A stretch of 64,000 bases of DNA, taken from assembly GCA_038207565.1 (NCBI GenBank), contig JBBQZQ010000001.1, positions 1-64,000 on the forward strand, given 5' to 3'. Shown here in pieces: positions 42,092-51,474 of the stretch (position 1 is the first letter of the stretch; each line of letters begins with the position of its first letter). The notes beneath the pieces are model-generated. The model worked only from the letters and a program-made list of their open reading frames with translations. It made no database searches and was not told the DNA's origin. The position numbers and the translations under genes were made by a program. This DNA comes from JALZAI01 sp038207565. GTDB taxonomy: Bacteria; Actinomycetota; Actinomycetes; Mycobacteriales; Jatrophihabitantaceae.

Positions 42092-42480
42092 TCACCTCAG
42101 CGGACCAGACCCGAGCTGGCCAGGAATACCCGGCTTGGCCTCGTCGCGGTGGATGTAGTGCGCGTCACCTGCTCCCGACGCGAGGGTGATGGTGCCTCCG
42201 GTGAAGCACGGTCGGGCCAGAACGTCGAACCCGCCGCGGCGAATGAGCAGGCAGCCGACGCCGGTCGGGAATCCGAAGATCTTGTAGAGAGGCAACGTCA
42301 CGAATTCGGGCCGGGTCCGCGCCATATTGAGCCGATTGGTCGGTGTGCGAACGCGGCGGCATCGATCATGACGTCCCAGCCCAACCAGTGAGCCTGCTCG
42401 ATCAGATCGAGCGGATGCTCGACGCCGGAGAAGTTCGACTGGGCAGGAAAGGTCAGCAGATGGCGCGCAGCCGGGTCCGC
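42092..42480 (-). pseudogene. Class V aminotransferase (MoCo-sulfurase-like) relic
   Basis: Two frames read LLTFPAQSNFSGVEHPLDLI, EQAHWLGWDVMIDAAAFAH and, after a shift near 42345, NRLNMARTRPEFVTLPLYKI, FGFPTGVGCLLIRRGGFDVL. This is the PLP-lysine region (YK-x-FG-x-PTG) of a class V aminotransferase group. Both ends are missing. It abuts the glycosyltransferase relic, so a deletion joined two unrelated genes. Confidence 0.7.
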
Positions 42481-42511
42481 GGCGGCAAGGGCTCGGTGCG
42501 TTCCCCTCCGT

Positions 42512-42780
42512 CAAGAAAGGGTTCGGCTTGGCTGCGCTCGAGGCCGTCGCCGCGGGAGTTCCGGTCGTCGCCCGCGATCTGCCCGTGCTGCGGGAGGTGC
42601 TCGGCACGGCAGTCGACTACGCGAGGACGCCGGGGGAGTTGGCCAGCGCGTTGCTGCGTTGCTCCACGCTGCCGGGGGCCGCTCGCCGGCTCGGGTTGCC
42701 GCGGGACAGACGCTGGCGCGCCGATATGACCGGGCGAGCGCCCGCGCGGGCGCATCTCGCCTTCTACCGTGCAGCTGGGA
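42512..42780 (+). pseudogene. Family 4 glycosyltransferase, C-terminal relic
   Basis: KKGFGLAALEAVAAGVPVVA, RDLPVLREVLGTAVDYARTP, then a frame-shifted AAGQTLARRYD and a final AHLAFYRAA are the donor-sugar binding and C-terminal helix of GT-B glycosyltransferases ('EGFGLxxLEAxAxGxPVVA'). The N-terminal half is absent. Confidence 0.65.
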
Positions 42781-43117
42781 CGTTGCCCGCCGCCGCAGGC
42801 ATCGGGCGCGGCGAGGTGACCAGCGTCGGACGCAAGGGGCCGGGCAACGGCAGGCGCAGATCCGGCGGCAGCAGGTACTGACCGTCCGACATCCGCATCA
42901 TGAGGACGACGGCGGTGATGGCGCCGAACGCCGCCAACAGCGCGGCGCAGACGATGGCGGCGAGTCCGAGCCCAAGGCGGATGCTCGAAGGGACGCCGAC
43001 GGTCGCGACGATCGGGCTGGCCACGACGCACCCGACGACCAGCGCCACTGACAGGAAAGCGTCGGACCACATGACCACTCGGACGGTGCGGTCGAATCGG
43101 TTGGCGGCGCTTCTCAT
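42764..43117 (-). CDS. Small membrane protein
   Basis: 117 residues with about three hydrophobic stretches: AFLSVALVVGCVVASPIVAT, LGLGLAAIVCAALLAAFGAI, TAVVLMMRM. A polar start MRSAANRFDRTVRVVMW and a proline-rich tail flank them. The tail runs into the GT relic and may be altered. No family recognised; typical of uncharacterised actinobacterial membrane proteins. Confidence 0.5.
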   Translation of the reverse strand: MRSAANRFDRTVRVVMWSDAFLSVALVVGCVVASPIVATVGVPSSIRLGLGLAAIVCAALLAAFGAITAVVLMMRMSDGQYLLPPDLRLPLPGPLRPTLVTSPRPMPAAAGNVPAAR

Positions 43118-43209
43118 GACTCAAGGAAAGCTTGGTCGGGGAACCGTGTCGATTACCTCCGACGTAAGGACGCCGCCTGAACTGGCCCCAGGGCTCGAAA
43201 GGGCCCGTC

Positions 43210-43746
43210 TTATGCAGTCTTGGGTGTGGAGTCCCGGGCTTGCGTGTCTTTGGCTGTAAGCGTCTTCCAGAATATGATCTTGTCGTCACCGGCGTCGTAG
43301 AAGTCTCGGATTCGTGCTTCTTGGTGGTAGCCGATGCGTGCGTAGAAGGAGCGTTGGGCGGCGAAGTCGGGCACTCCGGAGGTCTCGATGAGCAGCACGC
43401 GTGCGCCGCGGCGGCCGAGGTCGTGTTCGACGCGGCGCACGAGTGCGGCGCCGCGGCCTTGTCCTTGACGACCGGGATGCACGGCCAGCAGGTAAAGGTT
43501 CCAGGTTCCATTGGTCATCCGCTCGGGTGCGTAGTAGGCGATGCCTGCCACGCCTGCGCCCGGGTCGTCAATGAGCCAGTGCTCGTCTGCGCTTTCGCCG
43601 GAGAGGTAGGAGTCCAGCGTGGCTTCAATGTCGAACAGTTCCGCCGGTCCGAACAACCCCGACTGTCGAGCGACATCGATGATCGACGCTCGGTCCTGCG
43701 CGACGGCTGGGCGGATGGTCGTGTCGGTGCTTGCAAACTCGCTCAT
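43210..43746 (-). CDS. GNAT family N-acetyltransferase
   Basis: 178 residues from ATG 43746 (the frame opens at 43794 without support). Conserved GNAT core: TIRPAVAQDRASIIDVARQS, WNLYLLAVHPGRQGQGRGAA, LVRRVEHDLGRRGARVLLIE, FYARIGYHQEARIRDFYDAG. The pyrophosphate loop is HPGRQGQGRGAAL. Substrate unknown. Single gene, with the neighbour AraC gene divergent across 417 bp. Confidence 0.88.
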   Translation of the reverse strand: MSEFASTDTTIRPAVAQDRASIIDVARQSGLFGPAELFDIEATLDSYLSGESADEHWLIDDPGAGVAGIAYYAPERMTNGTWNLYLLAVHPGRQGQGRGAALVRRVEHDLGRRGARVLLIETSGVPDFAAQRSFYARIGYHQEARIRDFYDAGDDKIIFWKTLTAKDTQARDSTPKTA

Positions 43747-43794
43747 CCGGTCAGGATGCCGCAGCGCACCGCAGGTTCCATCGCCTTTGTTCAC

Positions 43795-44163
43795 CAGCGG
43801 GGTTCAATCCGTCCGGGCTGCGTGCGTGCTTTGCGGGCGTTCATCGCAGCGGGACAGGCGAACCGCGTGCCGTTTTTCGCGTTGTCGCCCGGAGTTGGGC
43901 GATCCGTATGTCTCGTATCGAGTCGGCCGCCGCAGCAGATGAGCGGCGCGGGGTGGGCGCAACCCGACGCCACGCGGGGCTGCGCAATCATGCGCAGACC
44001 GCGCACTGGCGGTCCGCAGCAGGGGACGTGACATCACCTGCGAGTCACCAGTCACGTGCGCTACACCGTTCGTTGGAACGGGTGTTGCGGTCGCGCAGTT
44101 CCGACCATCGCTCAAGCGTCGCCACTCGACCGCTGGTCCTCGTGATGTGACACGATCTCGCAG
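43795..44163. other. Gene-free stretch between divergent genes
   Basis: About 370 bases. No gene, convincing promoter or structured RNA is recognised. Confidence 0.3.
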
Positions 44164-44613
<450 letters not shown>

Positions 44614-44618
44614 CCGCC

Positions 44619-45029
44619 ATGGACATCACCATTCACGCGAGCTTCCTCCCGCACAACGACCCGGACGCCTCCCTGGCCTTCTACGGCGACACCCTCGGCT
44701 TCGAGGTCCGCAACGACGTCGGATACGGCGGGATGCGCTGGATAACGGTCGGCCCCGCAGGCCAGCCCGGCACGTCCATCGTCCTGCATCCACCGGCCAC
44801 CGACCCGGGCGTCACCGACGACGAGCGCCGCACCATCGTCGAGATGATGGCCAAGGGCAGCTACGCCATCATCCTCCTGGCGACCGCCGACCTCGACGGC
44901 ACCTTCGAGCGGGTGCAGGCCAGCGGCGCCGAGGTCGTCCAGGAACCGACCGAGCAGCCGTACGGAGTTCGCGACTGCGCCTTCCGCGATCCCGCGGGCA
45001 CCATGATCCGCATCCAGGAGCTGCGCTGA
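44619..45029 (+). CDS. VOC (glyoxalase/bleomycin-resistance fold) protein
   Basis: 136 residues from ATG 44619. Paired beta-alpha-beta modules: ASFLPHNDPDASLAFYGDTL, GFEVRNDVGYGGMRWITVGP, ASGAEVVQEPTEQPYGVRDC, AFRDPAGTMIRIQEL. The C-terminal 'R.DPaGn.iRi' strand holds the usual metal or ligand end. Enzyme or binding function unknown. It follows the AraC gene by 5 bases, a pairing common in actinobacteria. Confidence 0.88.
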   Translation: MDITIHASFLPHNDPDASLAFYGDTLGFEVRNDVGYGGMRWITVGPAGQPGTSIVLHPPATDPGVTDDERRTIVEMMAKGSYAIILLATADLDGTFERVQASGAEVVQEPTEQPYGVRDCAFRDPAGTMIRIQELR

Positions 45030-45171
45030 GCCGTCCGGCAATGCCCGACCCGCGCAGACGGCACCGTGAGCCGATCTCCAAAACCACGGCGGCTCGTGTC
45101 CACCCCGTTTCGTCGGACGGAGCCGATTGGGATGAACTGTGTCGGACGTGATCGGTGCCGGCGCGCCGCGC

Positions 45172-46116
45172 TCAGCGAGCGTTGCGGTCATACCAATTCA
45201 GCACGCGGAGCGCACGGAGCGTGTTCCAGCGACTGGGCTGCCCGTCGCCGTCCTCCATCGTGAAGTGCACCGCGCCGGGATGGGTGTTCTCCAGCAGCCA
45301 GGTGCCGGCGGACTGCGGTTTCGCGCGCAACACCGCGACCGCCTCGGCCAGTCGCGGATCCGGCGAGTCCCCGGCGGCGCGGAAGTAGTCCAGGGCCCTT
45401 AGAACGTCGTAGTGCCACCAGGTCGGGAACGCGAACCGCAGCCAGCCCGGGTCAACCACCTCGCCGGTGCTCAGCCGCCGGAACAGCCGGCGTTCGAGCA
45501 GGTAGTTCTCGCCTCGGCGGCGCGCCGCGAGGGCCGCGGCCGAACCACCGGTCGCGCGCTCGTGCTCGAGCAGCCCCTCGAGCACGCAGATCGTCGTCGC
45601 GAACGACGCGCGCACCGACCCGTTCTCGGTCTCGCAGTTCCAGCCGCCGTCCGCGAGTTGCTCGCCGAGCAGCCGGGCGACGATGGCGTCGACGTCCACT
45701 GCGAAGTAGGCGCCGATTGCGATGGTCCGGCCGTTGATGCACGGCTCGACCTCGCCGGCGAAGAACGGCTGCCCGGCGTGCTCCCATCGGCAGTTCTCGC
45801 GCACCAGGGCGACCGCCTCGCGGACCGGCGGGGCGTTCGGGTCGATGCCCAAATCGCGCAGCAGCGACAAGGTGGGGAAGGTAGCGGTCCAGGGCTGCCC
45901 TTGGGAGAAGTCGCCGCGGAAGTCCGCCGGGAAGCACGCGCCGCCGGCCCACTGGCCGTCATCGCCGCGCAGCGCGAGCAACCGCGCGCCCCAGCCCTCG
46001 GTCGCGACGCGCGAGCGCTCCGCGGCCACCGCCTCGGGTGGCGCATCACCCAGATCGTGCAGCACCTGCCAGCGCAGCGCCGGATCCGAGTCGAGCAACC
46101 AGTCCTGGACAGTCAT
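45172..46116 (-). CDS. Squalene-cyclase/prenyltransferase-fold protein
   Basis: 314 residues from ATG 46116 (MTVQDWLLDSDPALRWQVLH); the Arg-rich extension encoded up to 46233 is rejected. Repeats of an alpha-alpha toroid are visible: QWAGGACFPADFRGDFSQGQ, LADGGWNCETENGSVRASFA, TTICVLEGLLEHERATG, FPTWWHYDVLRALDYFRAAG. The QxxDGGW-like words are terpenoid-cyclase/protein-prenyltransferase signatures, but no DxDD motif is evident. So it is not a clear cyclase. Function unknown; probably a cytoplasmic binding or enzyme domain. Confidence 0.75.
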   Translation of the reverse strand: MTVQDWLLDSDPALRWQVLHDLGDAPPEAVAAERSRVATEGWGARLLALRGDDGQWAGGACFPADFRGDFSQGQPWTATFPTLSLLRDLGIDPNAPPVREAVALVRENCRWEHAGQPFFAGEVEPCINGRTIAIGAYFAVDVDAIVARLLGEQLADGGWNCETENGSVRASFATTICVLEGLLEHERATGGSAAALAARRRGENYLLERRLFRRLSTGEVVDPGWLRFAFPTWWHYDVLRALDYFRAAGDSPDPRLAEAVAVLRAKPQSAGTWLLENTHPGAVHFTMEDGDGQPSRWNTLRALRVLNWYDRNAR

Positions 46117-46235
46117 GGCCCCGAAAGTAGACCCGACCGCCGACATCGGGTCAGCCGATGAGCGGGCAGCGGCCTCCGCTCGCGAGAGGCGCCGGCGCCT
46201 GCGCCTGCGCACGGCCGATGTCGACGACATCATGA

Positions 46236-46694
46236 TCAGTGTTGCAGCACCACCCCGGCGATTAATCCGAGACCGATGCCGTTGCTCGCGGTTCCGATGT
46301 CGATGCCGTGCCCCGAAAGGCCGGTGTAGGCCCCGGTGCCCCCGTGCAAGCAGACCGGACCGGTGTTGCTTGACGACGTCTCACCAAACTTGAGGAATAC
46401 GTGCTTGGTCATCTTGAACGTGCCGCTGCCGTCGTCGCAGGTGTACACAGTGCGAATGAGCAGGTTTGCTTTCGGCTGGTTCGGCGCACCGGCGAATACC
46501 CTGACGTCGTCGACGAATGTGCCCGACTCGCAAAGCGGCCCCGTCGCAGTGAAGGTCTGCACGCCGGTGTTGAAGTCGATGTTCTCGGTAATCGTGAACG
46601 GAACCTGCGTCGCAGCGTCAGCCGTCGGAGTAACGGTCACGATCGGCGCCAGGGAAACAATCGCGCCGACAACGATCGATCTAATGCGGTTCAC
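46236..46694 (-). CDS. Secreted protein of unknown function
   Basis: 152 residues from GTG 46694 with GAGGAGA eight bases upstream. A signal peptide (NRIRSIVVGAIVSLAPIVTV; cleavage after TADA-A) precedes a beta-rich domain with four Cys: TENIDFNTGVQTFTATGPLC, VYTCDDGSGTFKMTKHVFLK and a Gly-rich repeat near the end (LHGGTGAYTGLSGHGIDIGT). The 'GGTGAYtgLsGhG' ending recalls an allene-oxide-cyclase-like barrel of actinobacterial secreted proteins. Function unknown. Confidence 0.72.
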   Translation of the reverse strand: MNRIRSIVVGAIVSLAPIVTVTPTADAATQVPFTITENIDFNTGVQTFTATGPLCESGTFVDDVRVFAGAPNQPKANLLIRTVYTCDDGSGTFKMTKHVFLKFGETSSSNTGPVCLHGGTGAYTGLSGHGIDIGTASNGIGLGLIAGVVLQH

Positions 46695-47032
46695 GGCGGT
46701 CTCCTCGATGACAGCCCGATCCAACAGCGCCGGGCGGGCTAGGCGCATCGCACGGTCACGTTCTACTCCAAGCGAACGGTTCGGTCCAGATCTTCTCGAG
46801 ACGGAGAAGTCTCCGTGAACCGGCCCGGATGGATCCTGCGATCGGGCTGTATCGGACGGGTAACGCGGGCGTACGCGTCTCCGAAGGCGGAGCGCGCGTC
46901 CGAACGGTCGCTAGGCACCCAGAAATCACGCCACCGCAACCACCGATGAGGCAACGCCACATCCCGTCAGAGAGCTCTACGACGCCGTCTCCGAACGTCC
47001 AACTCATCCGGGCATTGTCGCGCAGTCCGGCC
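46695..47032. other. Gene-free stretch
   Basis: About 340 bases. Short frames on both strands look like GC shadows; nothing is supported. Confidence 0.3.
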
Positions 47033-47872
47033 TCACGACGACGAGAGGAACTTCTCAATGACGCGGTTGAACTCGGCGGGGTTCTCGAGGAACGGAAAGT
47101 GGGAGCTGGCGACGTCGGTGGGGAAGACGTGCAGCTGAGCGTGGGGGATCTGGTCGGCGATGTAGCGCTGTGACGAGGGGTCGACGTGGCTGCCGTCGCA
47201 CCCGATTACCAGCGTGTCGACGTCGATGCGGGGGAGCACGTCGCGCCAGTCCTGCGCGCAGTGGGCGAACAGCAGCGGCACCGCGACGTGCGGAGGGACG
47301 GTGTCCAATTCGGCCATGACGAACGCGAGCAGTTCGGGGTCGGTGTTGTTGCCGGTGAACATGCTGCGGACGAACCCGTCGCGTGCAGCAGTCCCTCCCG
47401 GTCCGTGGAGAGATTCGCCCAGGGTCACGAGCGCTGCGACGTCGAAGATGGCGCCGCTCGCCGCTTGCTCGTCGGCGCTCATCCACGGGACGGCAGCGAC
47501 CGCGGAGGGCTGGTCGACGGCGATGAGCCTGCGGATGCGGTCGGTGCCGTACTGGTCGATGAAGCTCCACCACACCGATACACCCATGGACCAGCCCAGC
47601 GCATCGACCTCGTCCATGCGGAGGTGGTCGAGCAATTCCCAGACATCGCGGGACAAGCGGGCGATCCGATATCCGAAGTGCGGTTTGGACGACAGTCCGT
47701 GTCCGCGTAGGTCGAGGGCGATGACTCGATGGTTGGCAGCGAGGTCCGTGAGCTGGTGGTGGAACATCGCCTTGGTCTGGCCCCACCCGTGCAGCATCAG
47801 CAGGGGGAAGCCGTCGCCGCCGGTGTCCTGGTAGTCCAGATCGACCCCGTCGTGGGTAGTGAATGTCGTCAT
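47033..47872 (-). CDS. Alpha/beta hydrolase
   Basis: 279 residues from ATG 47872. HGWGQTKAMF is the oxyanion-hole region, IALDLRGHGLSSKP the conserved strand, and LGWSMGVSV carries nucleophile Ser95. The acid and His are expected in VDTLVIGCDGSHVDP and ASSHFPFLENP. Substrate unknown (ester, lactone or C-C bond). It lies 62 bp downstream of an SDR gene on the same strand, so the two may form an operon acting on a common compound. Confidence 0.88.
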   Translation of the reverse strand: MTTFTTHDGVDLDYQDTGGDGFPLLMLHGWGQTKAMFHHQLTDLAANHRVIALDLRGHGLSSKPHFGYRIARLSRDVWELLDHLRMDEVDALGWSMGVSVWWSFIDQYGTDRIRRLIAVDQPSAVAAVPWMSADEQAASGAIFDVAALVTLGESLHGPGGTAARDGFVRSMFTGNNTDPELLAFVMAELDTVPPHVAVPLLFAHCAQDWRDVLPRIDVDTLVIGCDGSHVDPSSQRYIADQIPHAQLHVFPTDVASSHFPFLENPAEFNRVIEKFLSSS

Positions 47873-47934
47873 CGTCGAACTCCTCGTCTTTGTCGAATGT
47901 CGTCGCAAGCATTGTTACCAAAAGGAAGGTCCGG

Positions 47935-48735
47935 TCAGATCGCGCGCGCGTGCAGGCCCCCATCGACCGGTATGAGCGTTGCGGTGATGTAGGCCGACTC
48001 ATCGCAGGCGAGAAACAGCGCGGCGTTGGCGACGTCCCGGGCTGTCCCCATGGCCCCGGTCGGGCTCTTGGCACTGCGCTCGGCTCGAACAGATTCAACG
48101 TCCTGGCCGTCGGACAGTTCGCGGTAGGCCAGCGGGGTGTCGATGAGGCCCGCGAGGATGGCGTTGACCCGGACGCCGGTGTCGGCATACTCCAACGCGA
48201 TGCTCTGGGTGAGCTGGTTGACCGCTGCCTTGGACGCGGCGTAGGCGGGATAGCAGAACCCGGTCCACCGGATCGACGCCGTCGACGACACATTGATCAT
48301 CGAGCCGCGGGTCTCGACCAGGTGCGGCAGGGTGGCTTTCGCGCCGAGGAAGACCGAGTCCAGGTTGACCGAGACAACCCGTCGCCAGTCGACCAGTGAC
48401 GTCTCCACGATCCCGCCCACAAGAGTGACGCCGACGTTGTTCTGCACGACATCGATGCGGCCGAACCGATCCAGTGCCGTGTCGACCGCGACCATGACGG
48501 CGGCTTCGTCGAGCATGTCGGCGACGAGCGCGAGGGCTCTTCCGCCGGCGTCGATGATCGTCTCGGCGCTGCGCTCGGCCGCGTCCCCGTCGCGATCGAC
48601 CACGACCACATTCGCGCCGTGCGCGGCGAACGTGGTGGCGCATGCAAAGCCGATGCCCTGTACCCCGCGTGGACCGTCGCCACCGTGACCGCCGCCGAAT
48701 ACGACGGCCGTCCGCCCTGCCAGACGTTCAGGCAC
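47935..48735 (-). CDS. Short-chain dehydrogenase/reductase with an expanded glycine loop
   Basis: 266 residues from GTG 48735. The SDR fold is complete (VVVVDRDGDAAERSA; DVVQNNVGVTLVGG; SMINVSSTAS; YPAYAASKAAVNQL; IPVDGGLHARA) with catalytic Ser, Tyr and Lys in place. The cofactor loop is unusual: instead of TGxxxGIG it reads FGGGHGGDGPRGVQGIG, about six residues longer, which may alter NAD(P) contacts. The start overlaps a 21-codon micro-ORF. Likely co-transcribed with the hydrolase. Confidence 0.85.
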   Translation of the reverse strand: MPERLAGRTAVVFGGGHGGDGPRGVQGIGFACATTFAAHGANVVVVDRDGDAAERSAETIIDAGGRALALVADMLDEAAVMVAVDTALDRFGRIDVVQNNVGVTLVGGIVETSLVDWRRVVSVNLDSVFLGAKATLPHLVETRGSMINVSSTASIRWTGFCYPAYAASKAAVNQLTQSIALEYADTGVRVNAILAGLIDTPLAYRELSDGQDVESVRAERSAKSPTGAMGTARDVANAALFLACDESAYITATLIPVDGGLHARAI

Positions 48736-48793
48736 GGACGCTCCCGTCGACGTCGCTCACGGGTACCGGGACGAGTTCGAGTTTCATCTCCAT
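48728..48793 (-). pseudogene. 21-codon VOC-type N-terminal stub overlapping the SDR start
   Basis: ATG 48793, preceded by AAGGGA, encodes MEMKLELVPVPVSDVDGSVR-A and stops at 48728, 8 bases inside the SDR gene. The peptide matches the first strand of VOC-fold proteins (MKLELVxxPVSDVDRAKxFY). A deletion apparently joined a VOC start to this SDR. It may now act as a translated leader that couples to the SDR GTG. Confidence 0.5.
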
Positions 48794-49132
48794 GATCGTT
48801 CCCTTCTGGTGGCTCTATCGCAGGATGAGGATCCCATGCCGATGAGGCATCGCTCGGACGGATCAAGGGGCTCGACAGCCTCCCGAACCCAGCCGCCAGC
48901 CTCACGGACGAGGTCATGGCCAGTCCTCGGCGGGCAGCGCGGTGACCGCGCCGAGGCGGACCTGGAGCGCCACCGTCGAATACATCGCGCATGCGGACCG
49001 GGCTGGACTTCCGGCTTCGTCGCAGCGCATTCCCTTTCGCGGCCTTGTTCGGCCGGCCCGGATCCATAGGAGCCGTGGCAGGCATCCCGTCCTGGAGACG
49101 ATCGGCTGTCGCGACGCTGGCGGCATCGCCCG
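48794..49132. other. Gene-free stretch
   Basis: About 340 bases upstream of the micro-ORF/SDR and downstream of the CoA-transferase gene (both minus strand). It must contain the SDR promoter, but no clear hexamers stand out. Confidence 0.3.
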
Positions 49133-50251
49133 CTACTCTGCCGCCGCGGTGGTGGGCGACAGCCATTCGGCCAGGACCTCAGCGGTGTGTTCGCCGGCTC
49201 GCGGCGGCGGTTCGGGCGAGCGCGTCGGGGTGCGGGAGAAGCGCGGCGCCGGGGCGGGCTGGGTAATGCCGTCGACCTGAATCAGGGTGCCACGCGCGGC
49301 CAGGTGGGCGTTGGCCGGAGCTTCGGCGAAAGTGAGGACGGGGGAGACGCACGCGTCGCTGTCGAGAAAGTGCGCCGCCCACTCGTCGCGCGTCCGGGTG
49401 CGAATCTTTCGGGTGAGCTGAGCGCGCAGATCAGGCCAGCCGGCGGGGTCGGTGTGATCGTAATCGGCGTCCAGTTTCAGCTCCAGCCCTTCGGCGAGTG
49501 CCTGGAAGAACTGCGGTTCCAGGGCCCCGACGGCAAGGTAACGTCCGTCGCTGCATTCGTAGGTGTCGTAGAACGGGGCGCCGCCGTCGAGCAAGTTCAC
49601 GCCGCGCTCGTCGGACCACGCCCCGGCGCCGCGCCAGGCCCAGATCATCTCGGCGATCAAACTGGCCCCGTCGACCATCGCCGCGTCCACGACCTGGCCC
49701 TGCCCGGACGATGCGCGCTCGAAGAGCGCGGCCAGGATGCCGACCAGCACCAGCATCGAACCGCCCCCGAAGTCGCCGACCAGGTTCAGCGGCGGCACCG
49801 GTCGCTCGCCGGGGCGCCCGATGGCGTGCAGTGTGCCGGTGAGCGAGATGTAGTTGATGTCGTGCCCGGCCCGCTGGGCCAGTGGGCCCTCCTGACCCCA
49901 GCCGGTCATCCGCGCGTACACCAGACCCGGATTGACCGCATGGCACTCGCGCGGTCCGACCCGCAGCCGCTCGGTGACACCCGGGCGGAAACCATCGACG
50001 AGGACGTCGGCCACCCCGATCAGCTCGAGCAGCCGGGCATGTTCGGCCGGGTTCCGGAGGTCGAATGCGACCGACCGGCAACCGCGCGACATCTGATCCG
50101 CGACTCCGGGCGGGATCGGGAAGGTCCCTGCACCGGGCCGGCCGACGCGCACCACGTCCGCGCCCAGATCGGCCAGCACCATGGCGGCGTGCGGCCCCGG
50201 GCCGATTCCGCCGAGTTCAATGACCCGAAGACCCGCCAGCGGTCCAGCCAC
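49133..50251 (-). CDS. Family III CoA transferase / alpha-methylacyl-CoA racemase-like
   Basis: 372 residues from GTG 50251 (VAGPLAGLRVIELGGIGPGP), with GGAGGAG 11 bases before; a second GTG at 50260 is possible. CaiB/BaiF motifs: AAMVLADLGADVVRVGRPGA, FDLRNPAEHARLLELIGVAD, VLVDGFRPGVTERL and GHDINYISLTGTLHAIGRPG, the last typical of the AMACR branch (GHDINY.a..G). That branch epimerises 2-methylacyl-CoAs in branched-chain lipid or sterol breakdown; CoA transfer is the alternative. Stands alone on the minus strand. Confidence 0.87.
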   Translation of the reverse strand: MAGPLAGLRVIELGGIGPGPHAAMVLADLGADVVRVGRPGAGTFPIPPGVADQMSRGCRSVAFDLRNPAEHARLLELIGVADVLVDGFRPGVTERLRVGPRECHAVNPGLVYARMTGWGQEGPLAQRAGHDINYISLTGTLHAIGRPGERPVPPLNLVGDFGGGSMLVLVGILAALFERASSGQGQVVDAAMVDGASLIAEMIWAWRGAGAWSDERGVNLLDGGAPFYDTYECSDGRYLAVGALEPQFFQALAEGLELKLDADYDHTDPAGWPDLRAQLTRKIRTRTRDEWAAHFLDSDACVSPVLTFAEAPANAHLAARGTLIQVDGITQPAPAPRFSRTPTRSPEPPPRAGEHTAEVLAEWLSPTTAAAE

Positions 50252-50322
50252 GATGTGCACTCCTCCATCCTCGGGGGCCGGGTGTTGCGATCTTGCCGAG
50301 CGGGAAGCGACGGTCGCGGATA

Positions 50323-51474
50323 TCAGCGGGCGGGTCGAGCAACTTCTCGACGAGACGTTTCGCCGGTTACATTCTGGCCTTTGGCAGCGACAGTGCCGGA
50401 CGGGTGCGCGGCGTTGTGCAACTCGCGACGCCGTTCTGCGAACCACGTCCCTGCCCACACGAGCCAACCGAGAGTCACGACCAGTGCGAAGCTGATCAAG
50501 CGATACAGCAACACACCGGCTGTCGCCGACACCGTGCTGACCCCGCCCTGGGTGAGCGCGAAGATCATCGCTGCGTCCGCCACGCCCAAGCCGCCGGGAA
50601 GCAACGTGAGCCCGGACGTGCTCATGCCCGCGACATACGCGACCAGTACCAGCACGAGCGACGACCCCCGCGCGCCGACGGCTTGGCAACATGCGATGAG
50701 GCAGATCAGATCGGCGACCCAGTTCATGCCGGCGAACCCGAGCCCCGCCAGCCAATCGCGTCCCCGAGGCTTGATCGCCGAAAGTTCTTCGATGAAGTGC
50801 TCGATGCTGGCGAGGCCCGCGTCGGGAGCGCGGTGCCGGATGCGGTTGGCCCGTGACAGGCTGCGTGCGGCCACCCGCGCGATGAGGTCGGGCTGAAGGC
50901 GACGGTGAGCGAGTGCAAGCGCGCCGGCCGCAACGATCACGGCGCCGATGACCAGCAATGAGCCGATCCCGCCGTGACCAGCGAGCACCGCACACGTGAC
51001 TGCGAGCAACGCGAACGCGAACGTGCTCAGCACGCCGGAGGCCAGGATCGTGAAGCCGGCCGCCGGGACCGTCGCACCCCATGACCGCAACCGGCGAAAC
51101 ACATAGCCCGACGACAGTGCCACGCCCCCGGGCAAGGTGACGCTGACCGCGTTCGCGGCGTAGGTGAGCGCTGCCATGTGGCAGATGGGCACGCGAGCGC
51201 CGCCTGCAGAGAGCATGCGGCGTTGCACCCGCGCGAAGGCGCCCATTGAGCCGAGTTCAGCGCCGACCGCGAGTGCCAGCCACCGCGGATCGGGCCCGCT
51301 CAGGGCCGACATCGCGCGCAACAGCAACGGTGCGAACACGGCGATCTCGACCACCAGGATCGCGCCGAGAACGCCGTAGACGATCCGGCGGCCGGTATGG
51401 CTGTGCGATGCGACCTTGCCGGGCTCAACGACATGATCGGACGTGATCGTCGGGACCACAGCGACAGTGGTCAC
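50323..51474 (-). CDS. Lysylphosphatidylglycerol-synthase-type membrane protein (flippase-like)
   Basis: 383 residues with about 8 hydrophobic helices, of the UPF0104/LPG-synthase transmembrane family: GRRIVYGVLGAILVVEIAVF, AALTYAANAVSVTLPGGVAL, SSGYVFRRLRSWGA, AYVAGMSTSGLTLLPGGLGV, ADAAMIFALTQGGVS. The 'vsltlPgG' and 'lPGGlGv.e' words are hallmarks. It has no aminoacyltransferase domain, so it is the membrane half only, which may translocate lipids. It overlaps the patatin gene by 4 bases (GTGA, 51471-51474), so the two are probably made together. Confidence 0.82.
   Translation of the reverse strand: MTTVAVVPTITSDHVVEPGKVASHSHTGRRIVYGVLGAILVVEIAVFAPLLLRAMSALSGPDPRWLALAVGAELGSMGAFARVQRRMLSAGGARVPICHMAALTYAANAVSVTLPGGVALSSGYVFRRLRSWGATVPAAGFTILASGVLSTFAFALLAVTCAVLAGHGGIGSLLVIGAVIVAAGALALAHRRLQPDLIARVAARSLSRANRIRHRAPDAGLASIEHFIEELSAIKPRGRDWLAGLGFAGMNWVADLICLIACCQAVGARGSSLVLVLVAYVAGMSTSGLTLLPGGLGVADAAMIFALTQGGVSTVSATAGVLLYRLISFALVVTLGWLVWAGTWFAERRRELHNAAHPSGTVAAKGQNVTGETSRREVARPAR

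Noticed and set aside
48842..49130. Small plus- and minus-strand frames between the CoA-transferase and SDR genes
   Set aside because: Arg/Ser/Pro-rich shadow composition, no ribosome site or conserved words.
49187..50896. 569-codon plus-strand frame opposite the CoA-transferase gene
   Set aside because: Crosses two real minus-strand genes and has no family motif.
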